The translations under genes were made by a program, and so were the position numbers. Positions 23,419 to 31,155 of a DNA stretch of 64,000 nucleotides are shown here, in pieces. The first letter of the stretch is position 1, and each line of letters begins with the position of its first letter. The DNA comes from Amycolatopsis aidingensis (lineage in GTDB: Bacteria; Actinomycetota; Actinomycetes; Mycobacteriales; Pseudonocardiaceae). The notes beneath the pieces were generated by a model, which made no database searches, had not been told where the DNA came from, and saw nothing but the letters and a program-made list of their open reading frames with translations. The stretch spans positions 4,996,001 to 5,060,000 of the forward strand of contig NZ_CP076538.1 of NCBI RefSeq assembly GCF_018885265.1, read 5' to 3'.

Positions 23419-24660
23419 TCAGCTGCTGGTGACCGTGCCGCAGTCGTTGACGGCGGGTTTGCCTGCGAATCGGTCGTTGAGGAACGCGTATCCGGCGAGG
23501 TACCAGGGGGCTACGCCCAGAACGTGTTCGGCCAGCGGCACCCAGGTCACATCGACGGAGGCGCCCCGGGAGCACCATTCTTCGACCGCCTGTTTGTTCT
23601 GCGGGAAAGGGACGACTTCGTCGAGCATCCCGTGGTAGTTCGCCACCGGCGCCTTCGGTGCTTGCGAGCCCATGCTCTGCCGCTCGGCAGCAGCCACGAC
23701 CTCCGGTTCGGCGAACAGATCCGGGGAGTTAGTGTACTGGTTGATATCCCGGAACGGCAACTCCGCGACCAGCTGCGGGGCGCAGGCATTCTCGTACCGC
23801 TTGTAGAATTCGCGGCCCTTGTCGTTGAGGAACTTCTGCAGGTGCGGGTACTGCTTCATGATGCCGATCATCCCCCCGGCAGCCAGACCTGCCGCGTACC
23901 TGCCGGGACCGGTCAACCACTTCACGACGTCGAGCAGTTTGGCCGGAGTGCCGCCGCCCGCAGTGCCGACATAGTTCAGTTCGGGCGCGTAGCTGCCCTG
24001 GAGCTCCGCGGCCCAGCCGGTGGCCAAGCCGCCACCGGAGTAGCCGAAGGCGGCGACCTTGGTGTTGCGATCCAGGCCGTCCGGGGCGAAGTTCAGCGCC
24101 GCGCGGATACCGTCCAGCACACCGTGACCGGCCATCCGCCCGACCCCGAACATTCCCTTCGGGCCCTCATAGTCGGGTACTACGACACCCCAGCCGGCCA
24201 GCAGGGCCGGTGCCACCGCGAACGGGTCGGCCAGCGGTTCGCCCAACCCGGCGAAGATGCCGTTGCGCCACGAGTACGATGGGGCGCAATCGATGCCCAC
24301 CGAGTCCTCGGCGCTCTGGTACGACATCAGCGGGCGCGTCCCCGGACCGGTCCAGGGCTTGTCCGGGATGAGGACGGTGGCCACCGTGGCGGTCGGCGCA
24401 TCCTCACCGTCATTGGTGCGATACGCCACCTGCCACGCCTGCACCGCCGGAAGCTCACCGAGCGCCCACTTGGGTGTGATCTGCCGGGACCGGATGACCG
24501 CACCGGGCTGGTAGTCGGCCACGTTCGATGGCACCGCGTAGAACGGGTCCTGACTCGGTGGAACGATATCGGCAGGCGACGCCGCGGCGGACGCGCCCAC
24601 ACCGGCGGTCAACCCGACCATGGTCATCGCCGCCACCACGGCGGTCACGAGTCTGCGCAT
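23419..24660 (-). CDS. Secreted lipase (secretory LIP family)
   Basis: A 413-residue exported alpha/beta hydrolase. A Sec signal peptide is visible (MRRLVTAVVAAMTMVGLTAG, ending near ASA at about residue 27). The nucleophile elbow is GYSGGGLATGW, preceded by VVVPDYEGP, and the family-like SYQSAEDSVGIDCAPSY occurs near residue 115; the C-terminal acid and His are probably in GMLDEVVPF and LAEHVLG. This matches fungal-type secretory lipases (PF03583) common in actinomycetes. It should hydrolyse acylglycerols outside the cell. ATG 24660 gives a normal short signal. The gene stands alone between the bidirectional hairpin and a divergent hypothetical gene. Confidence 0.9.
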   Translation of the reverse strand: MRRLVTAVVAAMTMVGLTAGVGASAAASPADIVPPSQDPFYAVPSNVADYQPGAVIRSRQITPKWALGELPAVQAWQVAYRTNDGEDAPTATVATVLIPDKPWTGPGTRPLMSYQSAEDSVGIDCAPSYSWRNGIFAGLGEPLADPFAVAPALLAGWGVVVPDYEGPKGMFGVGRMAGHGVLDGIRAALNFAPDGLDRNTKVAAFGYSGGGLATGWAAELQGSYAPELNYVGTAGGGTPAKLLDVVKWLTGPGRYAAGLAAGGMIGIMKQYPHLQKFLNDKGREFYKRYENACAPQLVAELPFRDINQYTNSPDLFAEPEVVAAAERQSMGSQAPKAPVANYHGMLDEVVPFPQNKQAVEEWCSRGASVDVTWVPLAEHVLGVAPWYLAGYAFLNDRFAGKPAVNDCGTVTSS

Positions 24661-24892
24661 CTGCTGCCCCTCACCGTCACCTACTGGCGAGTAGGATGCT
24701 CTACCCGCAAGAAAATTTCAACCGCTCGTTCCTCGGGTGGGGCGGTGGCGGTTGTCCGGGCAGGACCGGCCCCTTCGTCGCATGGGCCATCCGCTGACCA
24801 GAACGACCGCACAGTCCGGCAACGGCGGTGTGGCCGTTCAGCCGCACCCGATGGTTGACTGTCGGAGCCGAGTCCGTCCGCGAAAGGTCACC

Positions 24893-26326
24893 ATGGATCC
24901 GCTGTCCGCAGCGAACGCCGACGAGATGCTGAACAGCTGCGAGGCGTCGGCGGCTGTGGTGGCCGGGCGGCTGGGACGGTGGGATGCGGCCGAGCCGGTG
25001 GTCGCGTCCGCCCTCGACGCCGGGCTCGGCGTGCTCGGTGACGTGACCAAAGCGGACCTCGATGCCGTCACAGCCTGGCGACCACCGAGGCGTGGGAACA
25101 GCGTCTACCTCGACACGACCACGGTGGTGACGGCCGCCCGGCTGCTGGCAGGCGAGCGGACCTGGCTCACTCCCCTGACACTGTGGGACCTGGCCACCGT
25201 CGCCGAGCGGGTCGTCCTCGCCGACCGCGTCTACTACACCGGCGAACACCTGGTGCGGGCCGCGGAGCTCAACGGCCTCCTCGGCGACGAGGTCTTCGTG
25301 AGCGTGCCGCCGCTGGCAGGCGAACGCGACGACCCGCTCAGTGCCGTCCATGACCGGAGCCTCGCGGCATACCGGAATCTGATCGCACCTCTCGTACACG
25401 GCAGGCCACGACCGGACGGCACGTACTGGGCGGACGCGGTCAAGCAGGTGACCGACGCGTGGTCCCTGCTGACGGGTCGGCCGGTCCGTGCCGAGCAGGC
25501 GCTTGTGCCCCGCGAGGCGCAGGGCTGGTTCACGCCGAAGGTCGATGCGGTGCCGGACTCCTACCTCGACGACCTGCCGATGGCGTCGGACCGCAGTGGC
25601 AGGCCGGTCCTCGGGGACATCACGTACCGGGCGTACGCGAGCCAGGCCTTCGCCAACCTGCTGGGTGTTCCGTACGCCCCGGCGACCGCCCGGATGCCGT
25701 TCCGCCACCACTTCTGCCGACGCAGCTGGGAGCTCGACGACCGGCTGCGCACCGGAGAAGCCGCGACCGAAGCCTACCGTCAGCTCGCCAAGGACACCGA
25801 CCTCGTGCTGCCGGTCTTCCTGGCCGTCGCGCTCGCGGACGCGGGGCGGATCGACCAGATCTGGCCCCGGCTCGCGGAACTACGGGAGAAGGCACGCGGG
25901 TTCCGCAAGCACCGGGTCGAGCTCGACGAGTCGCTGGCGCTCGGCGAGGTCTCCGACACGTCCCGGCGGCTGCTGATGGCCGTGCGCAGCGAGGCGTTCA
26001 GACTGACCGAGCTGCTCGGCTTCGGCTATCAGCTGATCGCGCACGTCGCCAGCCGGATCGTCCGGGCGACACCACCGCAGCTGCCCGACGAGGTCGCGAC
26101 GCTCGAAGGCATCGCCCGCTCGACGCTACCCGCCGACCTGCGCAAGCGGCTGTGGTGGACGGTCTTCAAGCCGGACCTTCGGTTTCTCACCCACATCCGG
26201 ACGCAGTCGCGCCACATGACCGACGCCATGCCGAAGATCGGCAGGCTCTGGGGACTGCCACCAAGCCACGGCGAGCGGTTCCGCACCCGCTTCGAGCAGC
26301 TCGCCGGCCTGCGGATCGTCGCGTAA
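24893..26326 (+). CDS. Hypothetical protein, 477 residues
   Basis: I do not recognise this family. The protein is soluble, without signal peptide or membrane segments, and looks largely helical with alternating Arg/Leu-rich stretches. Notable segments are TLWDLATVAERVVLADRVYY near residue 100 and MPFRHHFCRRSWELDD near residue 270; an HHFC motif could bind a metal but is not diagnostic. ATG 24893 has AAAGG about six bases upstream. It ends only two bases before the stop of the convergent pentapeptide-repeat gene, so the two transcripts must overlap. A functional link with that gene is possible but unproven. Confidence 0.75.
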   Translation: MDPLSAANADEMLNSCEASAAVVAGRLGRWDAAEPVVASALDAGLGVLGDVTKADLDAVTAWRPPRRGNSVYLDTTTVVTAARLLAGERTWLTPLTLWDLATVAERVVLADRVYYTGEHLVRAAELNGLLGDEVFVSVPPLAGERDDPLSAVHDRSLAAYRNLIAPLVHGRPRPDGTYWADAVKQVTDAWSLLTGRPVRAEQALVPREAQGWFTPKVDAVPDSYLDDLPMASDRSGRPVLGDITYRAYASQAFANLLGVPYAPATARMPFRHHFCRRSWELDDRLRTGEAATEAYRQLAKDTDLVLPVFLAVALADAGRIDQIWPRLAELREKARGFRKHRVELDESLALGEVSDTSRRLLMAVRSEAFRLTELLGFGYQLIAHVASRIVRATPPQLPDEVATLEGIARSTLPADLRKRLWWTVFKPDLRFLTHIRTQSRHMTDAMPKIGRLWGLPPSHGERFRTRFEQLAGLRIVA

Positions 26327-26328
26327 GG

Positions 26329-27531
26329 TCAGTCGAACCGGCGCTCTGTCTCGTCGATCCGCGCCTTGACCACCGGGTGTTCGGCCAGCTCGGGATCCAG
26401 CCGGACGGACTTGCGGATCCACGCCGTGCTCAGTTGTTCGGCCGTCAGCCCCCAGGCTCCGGTCAGGTCGACCTCCCACATGTCGGCGGCGTCCAGCCGG
26501 GCGCCGGCAAGGTCGGCGTCCTGCAGTCGCGTCTGGAACATGTCGGTGTCACTCAGGTCGGCGTCGCGGAGGTCGGCGCGCTCGAGGTCCGCAACCCCCA
26601 TGCGGGCGCCGGTGAGCCGGGCACCACGCAGGTTCGCGTACCGGGCCCTGGCATGCACGAGCGTCGCGAGTCGCAGGTCCGCACCGGTGAGCCGGGCGTA
26701 CGACAGGTTCGCGCGTTCGAGGTGCGCGTTGCCGAGGTGGGCCCCGGTCAGGTCGGCCTCGGCGAGCTCGGCGTTCTTCAGCTCGGCGAAATGCAAGATC
26801 GCGTCGTTCAGCCGGGCACTCTTCATTCTCGCGCCGGTCAGCGACGCGTAGGACGCCTGGGCACTGCGCAGGTCCGCACGTTCCAGTGTGGCGCGTTCGA
26901 GCTGGGCGTAGGACAGGTTGGCGTTCGCCAGCCGGGCTTGCCCGAGTTCGGCTCCGTAGACGTCGGCGTACTGCAGCTCGGCGCCGTCGCAGTCGGCACC
27001 GGTGAGATCGGCGCCGCGGAGATACGTGTGCGTCAGCCGCGCGCCACGCAGATTCGCCTCGCGCAGGGTGGAGCCGTTCATCGTCGCGTACGTGAGGTTG
27101 GCTTCCGACAGGTTCGCCCGTGCCAGGAAGGCCCAGCCGAGGTTGGCACGGAACAGGTCGGCGCCGCCGAGGTGCGCGTCGTGCAGGTCGGAATCGGCGA
27201 GCCGGGCATGGGCGAACCGCGCCTCGCTCAGGTCGGCCCCGCGCAGGTCGAGCCGACGCAGGTCGAGCGGTTGTTCACCCGCGCGCCGCGCGAGCACGGA
27301 CAACGCGGCCTGCACGTCGGGCGCGGGGCGTACCGTGGGCCGCTTGCGCAGCATCGTCGGCGCCATCCGATTGAGCCGCGGGTGCGTGACGTTCCCGCGC
27401 ACGAACTCGACGAGCCTGTCCACGATCGCGTCCTGCCCGCCGTCCTGCCCGGACAGCAGCGTTTCCAGCTCCCGTATCGTCGCGACGCGGTCCGCCACCT
27501 GCTCGGACCCTAGTCGCGCGAACACCTCCAC
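26329..27531 (-). CDS. Pentapeptide-repeat protein
   Basis: A 400-residue protein dominated by A(D/N)Lxx pentapeptide repeats from about residue 100 to 345, such as DLRGADLSEARFAHARL and ANLSEANLTYATM, which fold into a right-handed quadrilateral beta-helix. The N-terminal 95 residues (RLGSEQVADRVATIRELETL, PDVQAALSVLARRAGE) are the helical head found in many actinobacterial relatives; the membrane segments that often precede it are missing. The start is uncertain: GTG 27531 follows the nagA stop directly, and TTG 27555 overlaps it. No strong ribosome site is present. Some pentapeptide proteins mimic DNA and shield gyrase, but most have no known role. Confidence 0.85.
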   Translation of the reverse strand: MEVFARLGSEQVADRVATIRELETLLSGQDGGQDAIVDRLVEFVRGNVTHPRLNRMAPTMLRKRPTVRPAPDVQAALSVLARRAGEQPLDLRRLDLRGADLSEARFAHARLADSDLHDAHLGGADLFRANLGWAFLARANLSEANLTYATMNGSTLREANLRGARLTHTYLRGADLTGADCDGAELQYADVYGAELGQARLANANLSYAQLERATLERADLRSAQASYASLTGARMKSARLNDAILHFAELKNAELAEADLTGAHLGNAHLERANLSYARLTGADLRLATLVHARARYANLRGARLTGARMGVADLERADLRDADLSDTDMFQTRLQDADLAGARLDAADMWEVDLTGAWGLTAEQLSTAWIRKSVRLDPELAEHPVVKARIDETERRFD

Positions 27532-27533
27532 GA

Positions 27534-28700
27534 TCAACACGCGCGGGCGACCCAACGGCCAGACTGGACGACATCGAGCAGGGTGAGCCCCTGGGGACCG
27601 GTGTCATCGAGAACGACGAGGTCAGCCGGGCCGCCGACCTGGAACTCGCCGACCCCGGGCCGGACGCCCGGCGCGAGCCGCGCCGGGTTCCTTGTCGCCA
27701 GGACCAGCGCGTCGTGGAGCGCGAACGACGTACCGCGCACCAGGTTCCGCACGCCGTCCAGCAAACCGGCCGCGGCGCCCGCGAGCAGGTCGCTACCCAC
27801 TTCCGACAGGCGCTGGTCCTGCCCGAGCTCGACGACGGAACCCACCGCGGTGCGGTACCGGCCAGGGGGCCTGCCACCGATCTCGGTCGCGTCGGAGACC
27901 AGGAACGCCCGGTCGACACCCTTGGCTCGTAACATGACCTCGAGTGTGTCGAATGGCAAATGGTGGCCGTCGGCGATGAGGCCGGCGCTGAGCCGGTCGT
28001 CGGCCAGCTGACGCCAGATGACGTTGGGATGCCGGGGCAGCGTCGTCGGGATCCCGTTGCCGAGATGCGTCGACAGCGTCGCCCCCGCGCTGACCGCCGC
28101 CGACACCTCGTCCGGGCTGGCGTGGGTATGCCCGATCGCCACCACGACACCCAGGCGGGTCAGCTGCCGCACCTGTTCCGCGGCGTGCTCACCATGGGGC
28201 GAGATCGTGACGACTCCGACCGGTCCCGCCCGCAGCCATCGAGACACCTCGTCGACATCCAGCGGCCGCACGAGTGAGGCATCGTGCACTCCGCGAGCCC
28301 CTGGCTGGTCGGAGATGAACGGGCCCTCGACGTGGACCGACGGGATAGCGCGCGCCACGATCGGATCCGCGGCGCGGGCACGGGTAACGCACCGCAGCGC
28401 TTCGGCGATGCGCTCCTCAGCAGCGGTTACCACCGTGGGCAGCCAGGTGGTGACACCGTACGAAGCCAGCAGGTGCGACAGCTGGATCACCGTGTCAGCG
28501 GTGATCGATTCGGCGTTCACATCGAGACCGCCATAACCGTTGACCTGCAGGTCGACCAGGCCGGGCGCGAGCAACGGCAGTGCGTCCGGAGCGGCGTCGA
28601 GCCGGCTGACCGCGGTGATGACCGGGCCCTGCCACTCCACCTTGACCGCCAGGTCGCCACTCGCCGTCGCGAGCCGTCCCGCTACCTCGGACACCGTCAT
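27534..28700 (-). CDS. nagA: N-acetylglucosamine-6-phosphate deacetylase
   Basis: A 388-residue amidohydrolase. NagA-type motifs are visible: APGLVDLQVNGYGG near residue 50, the metal-binding Glu in SVHVEGPFIS, His in GHTHA and STHLGNGIP, and the catalytic Asp in VSDATE. It deacetylates GlcNAc-6-phosphate to glucosamine-6-phosphate. ATG 28700 overlaps the SIS gene stop as ATGA, so nagB-SIS-nagA form a coupled operon. The region upstream that could extend the frame to 29255 is a shadow of the SIS gene. An 83-bp near-copy of its 3' end lies at 49.2 kb. Confidence 0.93.
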   Translation of the reverse strand: MTVSEVAGRLATASGDLAVKVEWQGPVITAVSRLDAAPDALPLLAPGLVDLQVNGYGGLDVNAESITADTVIQLSHLLASYGVTTWLPTVVTAAEERIAEALRCVTRARAADPIVARAIPSVHVEGPFISDQPGARGVHDASLVRPLDVDEVSRWLRAGPVGVVTISPHGEHAAEQVRQLTRLGVVVAIGHTHASPDEVSAAVSAGATLSTHLGNGIPTTLPRHPNVIWRQLADDRLSAGLIADGHHLPFDTLEVMLRAKGVDRAFLVSDATEIGGRPPGRYRTAVGSVVELGQDQRLSEVGSDLLAGAAAGLLDGVRNLVRGTSFALHDALVLATRNPARLAPGVRPGVGEFQVGGPADLVVLDDTGPQGLTLLDVVQSGRWVARAC

Positions 28701-29464
28701 AATTGTGGCACCCGCTCTCGCACGCGTTCGGCCGCCCGCGCGTTGTGCGCGTCGCCCCCCTCGGTATAACTCGACCGCCAGACCCAGGCTTCGCCCCCTG
28801 CCGCCACGATCTGCTCGACCGCGGAAGCCAGGACCGCGTGCAGCGCGAACGAGTTCAGTGCAGTCGAAGCCCCTCCCACGCGCACGCCCGGCCCGGCATC
28901 GAGCATGACATCGGCGGCGGGGACGTGGGTGTCGATGTGCACCTCCGCGAGCGTCGAAAGGTCTTCGCCGTCCCGCGCCCTCGCCGGATGACCGGACGGC
29001 AACGCTGCGGCGGCGGCCCGCGAGGACAGGGCGATGACCCGGGCCCCGAGATCTCTCGCCGCCTCGGCCGCCCCGACCGCGGCTGCGTTGACACCGAAGG
29101 CGTTCACGATGATGAAGGGATCTCCGCTGCTCACGCCCGACCCGGCAACCACGTCCGCCACATGTCCCTCGGCGCGCTCGGCAGCCGTCGACCGAAAGGC
29201 ACCGCCGAGCAGTGTGGTGCCAGGGTCGATGACCGGAGCGAGGTTGACCGGGCACCCGGGACGGTAGAAGACGTCCTGGACAGCCAGGGCGGAATGTGCG
29301 CCGGGGCCGTAGACGTAGACCAGACCATCACCTCGTAGTTGATCCGCCACCAGCGTGGCGGCCGTGCGTATCGCCGCCGCCTCGTCGCGGACGATCGTCC
29401 CGAGCGCGGCGCACATCCGCTCGCTGTAACGCGCCAGCAGGCTCCCTGGGGCACTGGCCGTCAT
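28697..29464 (-). CDS. SIS-domain sugar-phosphate-binding protein
   Basis: A 255-residue protein with a SIS (sugar isomerase) fold of the UPF0309 type. Segments include LVYVYGPGAHSALAVQDVFY near residue 50 and DPFIIVNAFGVNAA with LGARVIALSSR, the phosphosugar-binding core. Its ATG overlaps the nagB stop and its stop overlaps the nagA start, so it is part of the GlcNAc operon. It could be an aldose-ketose isomerase, a sugar-phosphate sensor or a MurQ-like lyase; it is shorter than MurQ (about 300 residues). I cannot choose. Confidence 0.82.
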   Translation of the reverse strand: MTASAPGSLLARYSERMCAALGTIVRDEAAAIRTAATLVADQLRGDGLVYVYGPGAHSALAVQDVFYRPGCPVNLAPVIDPGTTLLGGAFRSTAAERAEGHVADVVAGSGVSSGDPFIIVNAFGVNAAAVGAAEAARDLGARVIALSSRAAAAALPSGHPARARDGEDLSTLAEVHIDTHVPAADVMLDAGPGVRVGGASTALNSFALHAVLASAVEQIVAAGGEAWVWRSSYTEGGDAHNARAAERVRERVPQL

Positions 29465-30210
29465 CGTGGATCGGCCTCGGCGTCGACGTAGAGGGTCACG
29501 CCCGGGTGCGTGCGCAGGGCCGTGCCGGGGTGCATCGGGCCGATCGGCTCGCCGAGGGTCTGCGCCACGGCGGTCCGCTTGGCCCGTCCGGGCACGGACG
29601 CGATCACGGCGCCCGCGTTGAGCAGTCGGGGAATCGTCACGGTCACCGCTGTCGTCGGGACGTCGTCGAGTGTCGCGAAGTGTCCCTCCTCCACCTGCTG
29701 CCGACGGCTCGCCGCATCGAGTGCGACAACACGGACGGCCAGCGGATCATCGAGGTCGGCAGGCGGGTCGTTGAAGGCCAGGTGCCCGTTGACGCCCAGC
29801 CCCAGCAGAACCAGGTCGAAGGGCTCCGTACCCAGCAACGCCTCGTACCGCTCCGCCTCGGCTTGCGGATCACCACCCGGGTCGATCCGGTGGAACGCGG
29901 CGCCCGGCGTGTGCCGGACGAAGTTGGCTGCCAGCCAGGTCGCGAAGCCCTGCGGGGCGCCAGGAGGCAGCCCGACGTACTCGTCCATATGGAACAACTC
30001 GACTCGGGTCCAGTCGATGCCTTCCGCCCGGGCGAGCGTGGCAAGGGTCGCGCTCTGACTGGGCGCTGCCGCGAGCATGACCCGTGCCCGGCCACCGTCG
30101 CGTAACGCCGCACGCAACACCTGGCCCGCATGGGTTCCAGCGCGCCGCCCCAGCGCGGCCCGCGTCGGCTCACTGACCACGGTCACGGACGTACCGGCCT
30201 TGGTTGACAT
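29461..30210 (-). CDS. nagB: Glucosamine-6-phosphate deaminase
   Basis: A 249-residue enzyme of the NagB family: the active-site FHMDEYVG (catalytic Asp), the GLGVNGHLAFNDPP loop and ASVPGRAKR are all present. It converts glucosamine-6-phosphate to fructose-6-phosphate and ammonia, feeding glycolysis. ATG 30210 has AAGGGG six bases upstream. It is the first gene of the nagB-SIS-nagA operon and faces the divergent Gfo/Idh gene across a short control region. The larger frame that could extend it to 30690 is a shadow of the divergent gene. Confidence 0.93.
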   Translation of the reverse strand: MSTKAGTSVTVVSEPTRAALGRRAGTHAGQVLRAALRDGGRARVMLAAAPSQSATLATLARAEGIDWTRVELFHMDEYVGLPPGAPQGFATWLAANFVRHTPGAAFHRIDPGGDPQAEAERYEALLGTEPFDLVLLGLGVNGHLAFNDPPADLDDPLAVRVVALDAASRRQQVEEGHFATLDDVPTTAVTVTIPRLLNAGAVIASVPGRAKRTAVAQTLGEPIGPMHPGTALRTHPGVTLYVDAEADPR

Positions 30211-30224
30211 GACCACCCCTTCTT

Positions 30225-30241
30225 GCGCCAACGACTGGCGC
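30225..30241. promoter_or_regulatory. GCGCCA-N5-TGGCGC inverted repeat
   Basis: A perfect 6-base inverted repeat with a 5-base spacer lies just upstream of nagB in the divergent nagB / oxidoreductase gap. It does not resemble a DasR site (TGGTCTAGACCA) or the LacI palindrome next to it. It may be a second operator or chance. Confidence 0.3.
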
Positions 30242-30262
30242 GGTATCTGGTAGTACTGTTTC

Positions 30263-31132
30263 GTGGACTTTGGCAAACGTTTGACATCCGGCCCCGAGAC
30301 ACGCATCGCGATTGTCGGAACCGACAGCTCACGGCCCTCGCGGCTGCTCGACTTCCTGACCGGGCCCGAGGCACCCCGCCGTTGCCGGGTGACGCACATC
30401 GTCGCGCTGGACGGCGACGACCCCGCGCCACTGGCGAAGCGGTACGCGATCGCAGCAACCGGCCGGGATGTGTCCGGCATCCTGGGCTCTGTCGACGCCG
30501 CCCTCCTGTGCGCCCGGGACGGTCGTGCCCACGCCGCGCAGGCACTTCCGCTGCTCGAGGCTGGGATCTCCGTCTGGGTGGACAAGCCGCTGGCGACCCG
30601 CGAGGACGACGCGCGAGCCATGGTACGAGCGGCCACCGCGCGGGGCTTGGTCCTCACGTGTCGCTCGGGGTTCCGCGCGGCGGACGCCATCTCGCCGACC
30701 GTGCGGTGGCTGCGGGAGGCGGCAGACCCGGCTGCCTTCGAGATCGCTGGCCCCGCCGAGCGCGAGAGCCCTTACGGGGGTTTGGCGCACTACGGGATCC
30801 ACCACGTCGAAATCTTCTGCGAGGTGGCGCGGCGGGCAGGCCGGGGCCACCCCCGGGCCGTCACCGACGTGGTCCCGGATGAAGACGGCGTGCGCGCCAC
30901 GGTGCTTGGCGACGACATGGCGGTCGAGCTCGCCTTCCACCCGCCGACGCGGTGCACCGGATTCACCATCACCGCGGGCGATCACCGCTGGCCGGTGGAG
31001 GCGCCCGCGCGGTACCTCGAGGATCAGGTGCGGGACTTCCTCGCGGATGTTCGGCACGGCCGTGGCACGCAGGACCCCGAGGCGCTGGTCACCCCGGTCC
31101 GGCTGCTCGAACAGGTCCTGGAGTTCCGGTGA
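30263..31132 (+). CDS. Gfo/Idh/MocA-family oxidoreductase
   Basis: A 289-residue NAD(P)-dependent dehydrogenase. The Rossmann opening RIAIVGTDSSR replaces the usual GxGxxG, and the catalytic Lys is in WVDKPLA (family pattern EKP). The C-terminal half has HYGIHHVEIFCEVA. It is shorter than most relatives (about 340-400 residues). The start is unsure: GTG 30263 has no ribosome site, but a TAGTAC -10-like element lies just upstream, which would make the message leaderless; TTG 30281 lies inside the operator. The LacI palindrome falls directly on the start. Substrate is unknown; presumably an amino-sugar or uronate derivative. Confidence 0.8.
   Translation: MDFGKRLTSGPETRIAIVGTDSSRPSRLLDFLTGPEAPRRCRVTHIVALDGDDPAPLAKRYAIAATGRDVSGILGSVDAALLCARDGRAHAAQALPLLEAGISVWVDKPLATREDDARAMVRAATARGLVLTCRSGFRAADAISPTVRWLREAADPAAFEIAGPAERESPYGGLAHYGIHHVEIFCEVARRAGRGHPRAVTDVVPDEDGVRATVLGDDMAVELAFHPPTRCTGFTITAGDHRWPVEAPARYLEDQVRDFLADVRHGRGTQDPEALVTPVRLLEQVLEFR
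30274..30283. promoter_or_regulatory. CAAACGTTTG operator 1
   Basis: A perfect palindrome in the context GGCAAACGTTTGAC. It is the same element found three times at 32.7-32.8 kb and once at 38.2 kb. Here it lies 11-20 bases into the predicted start of the Gfo/Idh gene and about 64 bases from nagB, so it could control either. Confidence 0.75.
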
Positions 31133-31155
31133 GCCGCACCGGCCGCGGCGCGCGC

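Noticed and set aside
23416..24858. 480-codon open frame on the plus strand antisense to the lipase gene
   Set aside because: The minus-strand lipase has signal peptide and catalytic elbow; the antisense frame has no family features.
25459..27513. 684-codon open frame on the plus strand antisense to the pentapeptide gene
   Set aside because: Its composition (Val/Gly/Arg repeats) mirrors the pentapeptide repeats of the opposite strand; it is a shadow.
27534..29255. Extending nagA upstream to 29255 as one 573-residue protein
   Set aside because: The extra part is an out-of-frame shadow of the SIS gene; ATG 28700 overlaps the SIS stop and starts the NagA-like sequence.
30211..30262. DasR (dre-type) operator in the nagB control region
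   Set aside because: No TGGTCTAGACCA-like sequence is present; only an unrelated GCGCCA inverted repeat and the LacI palindrome.
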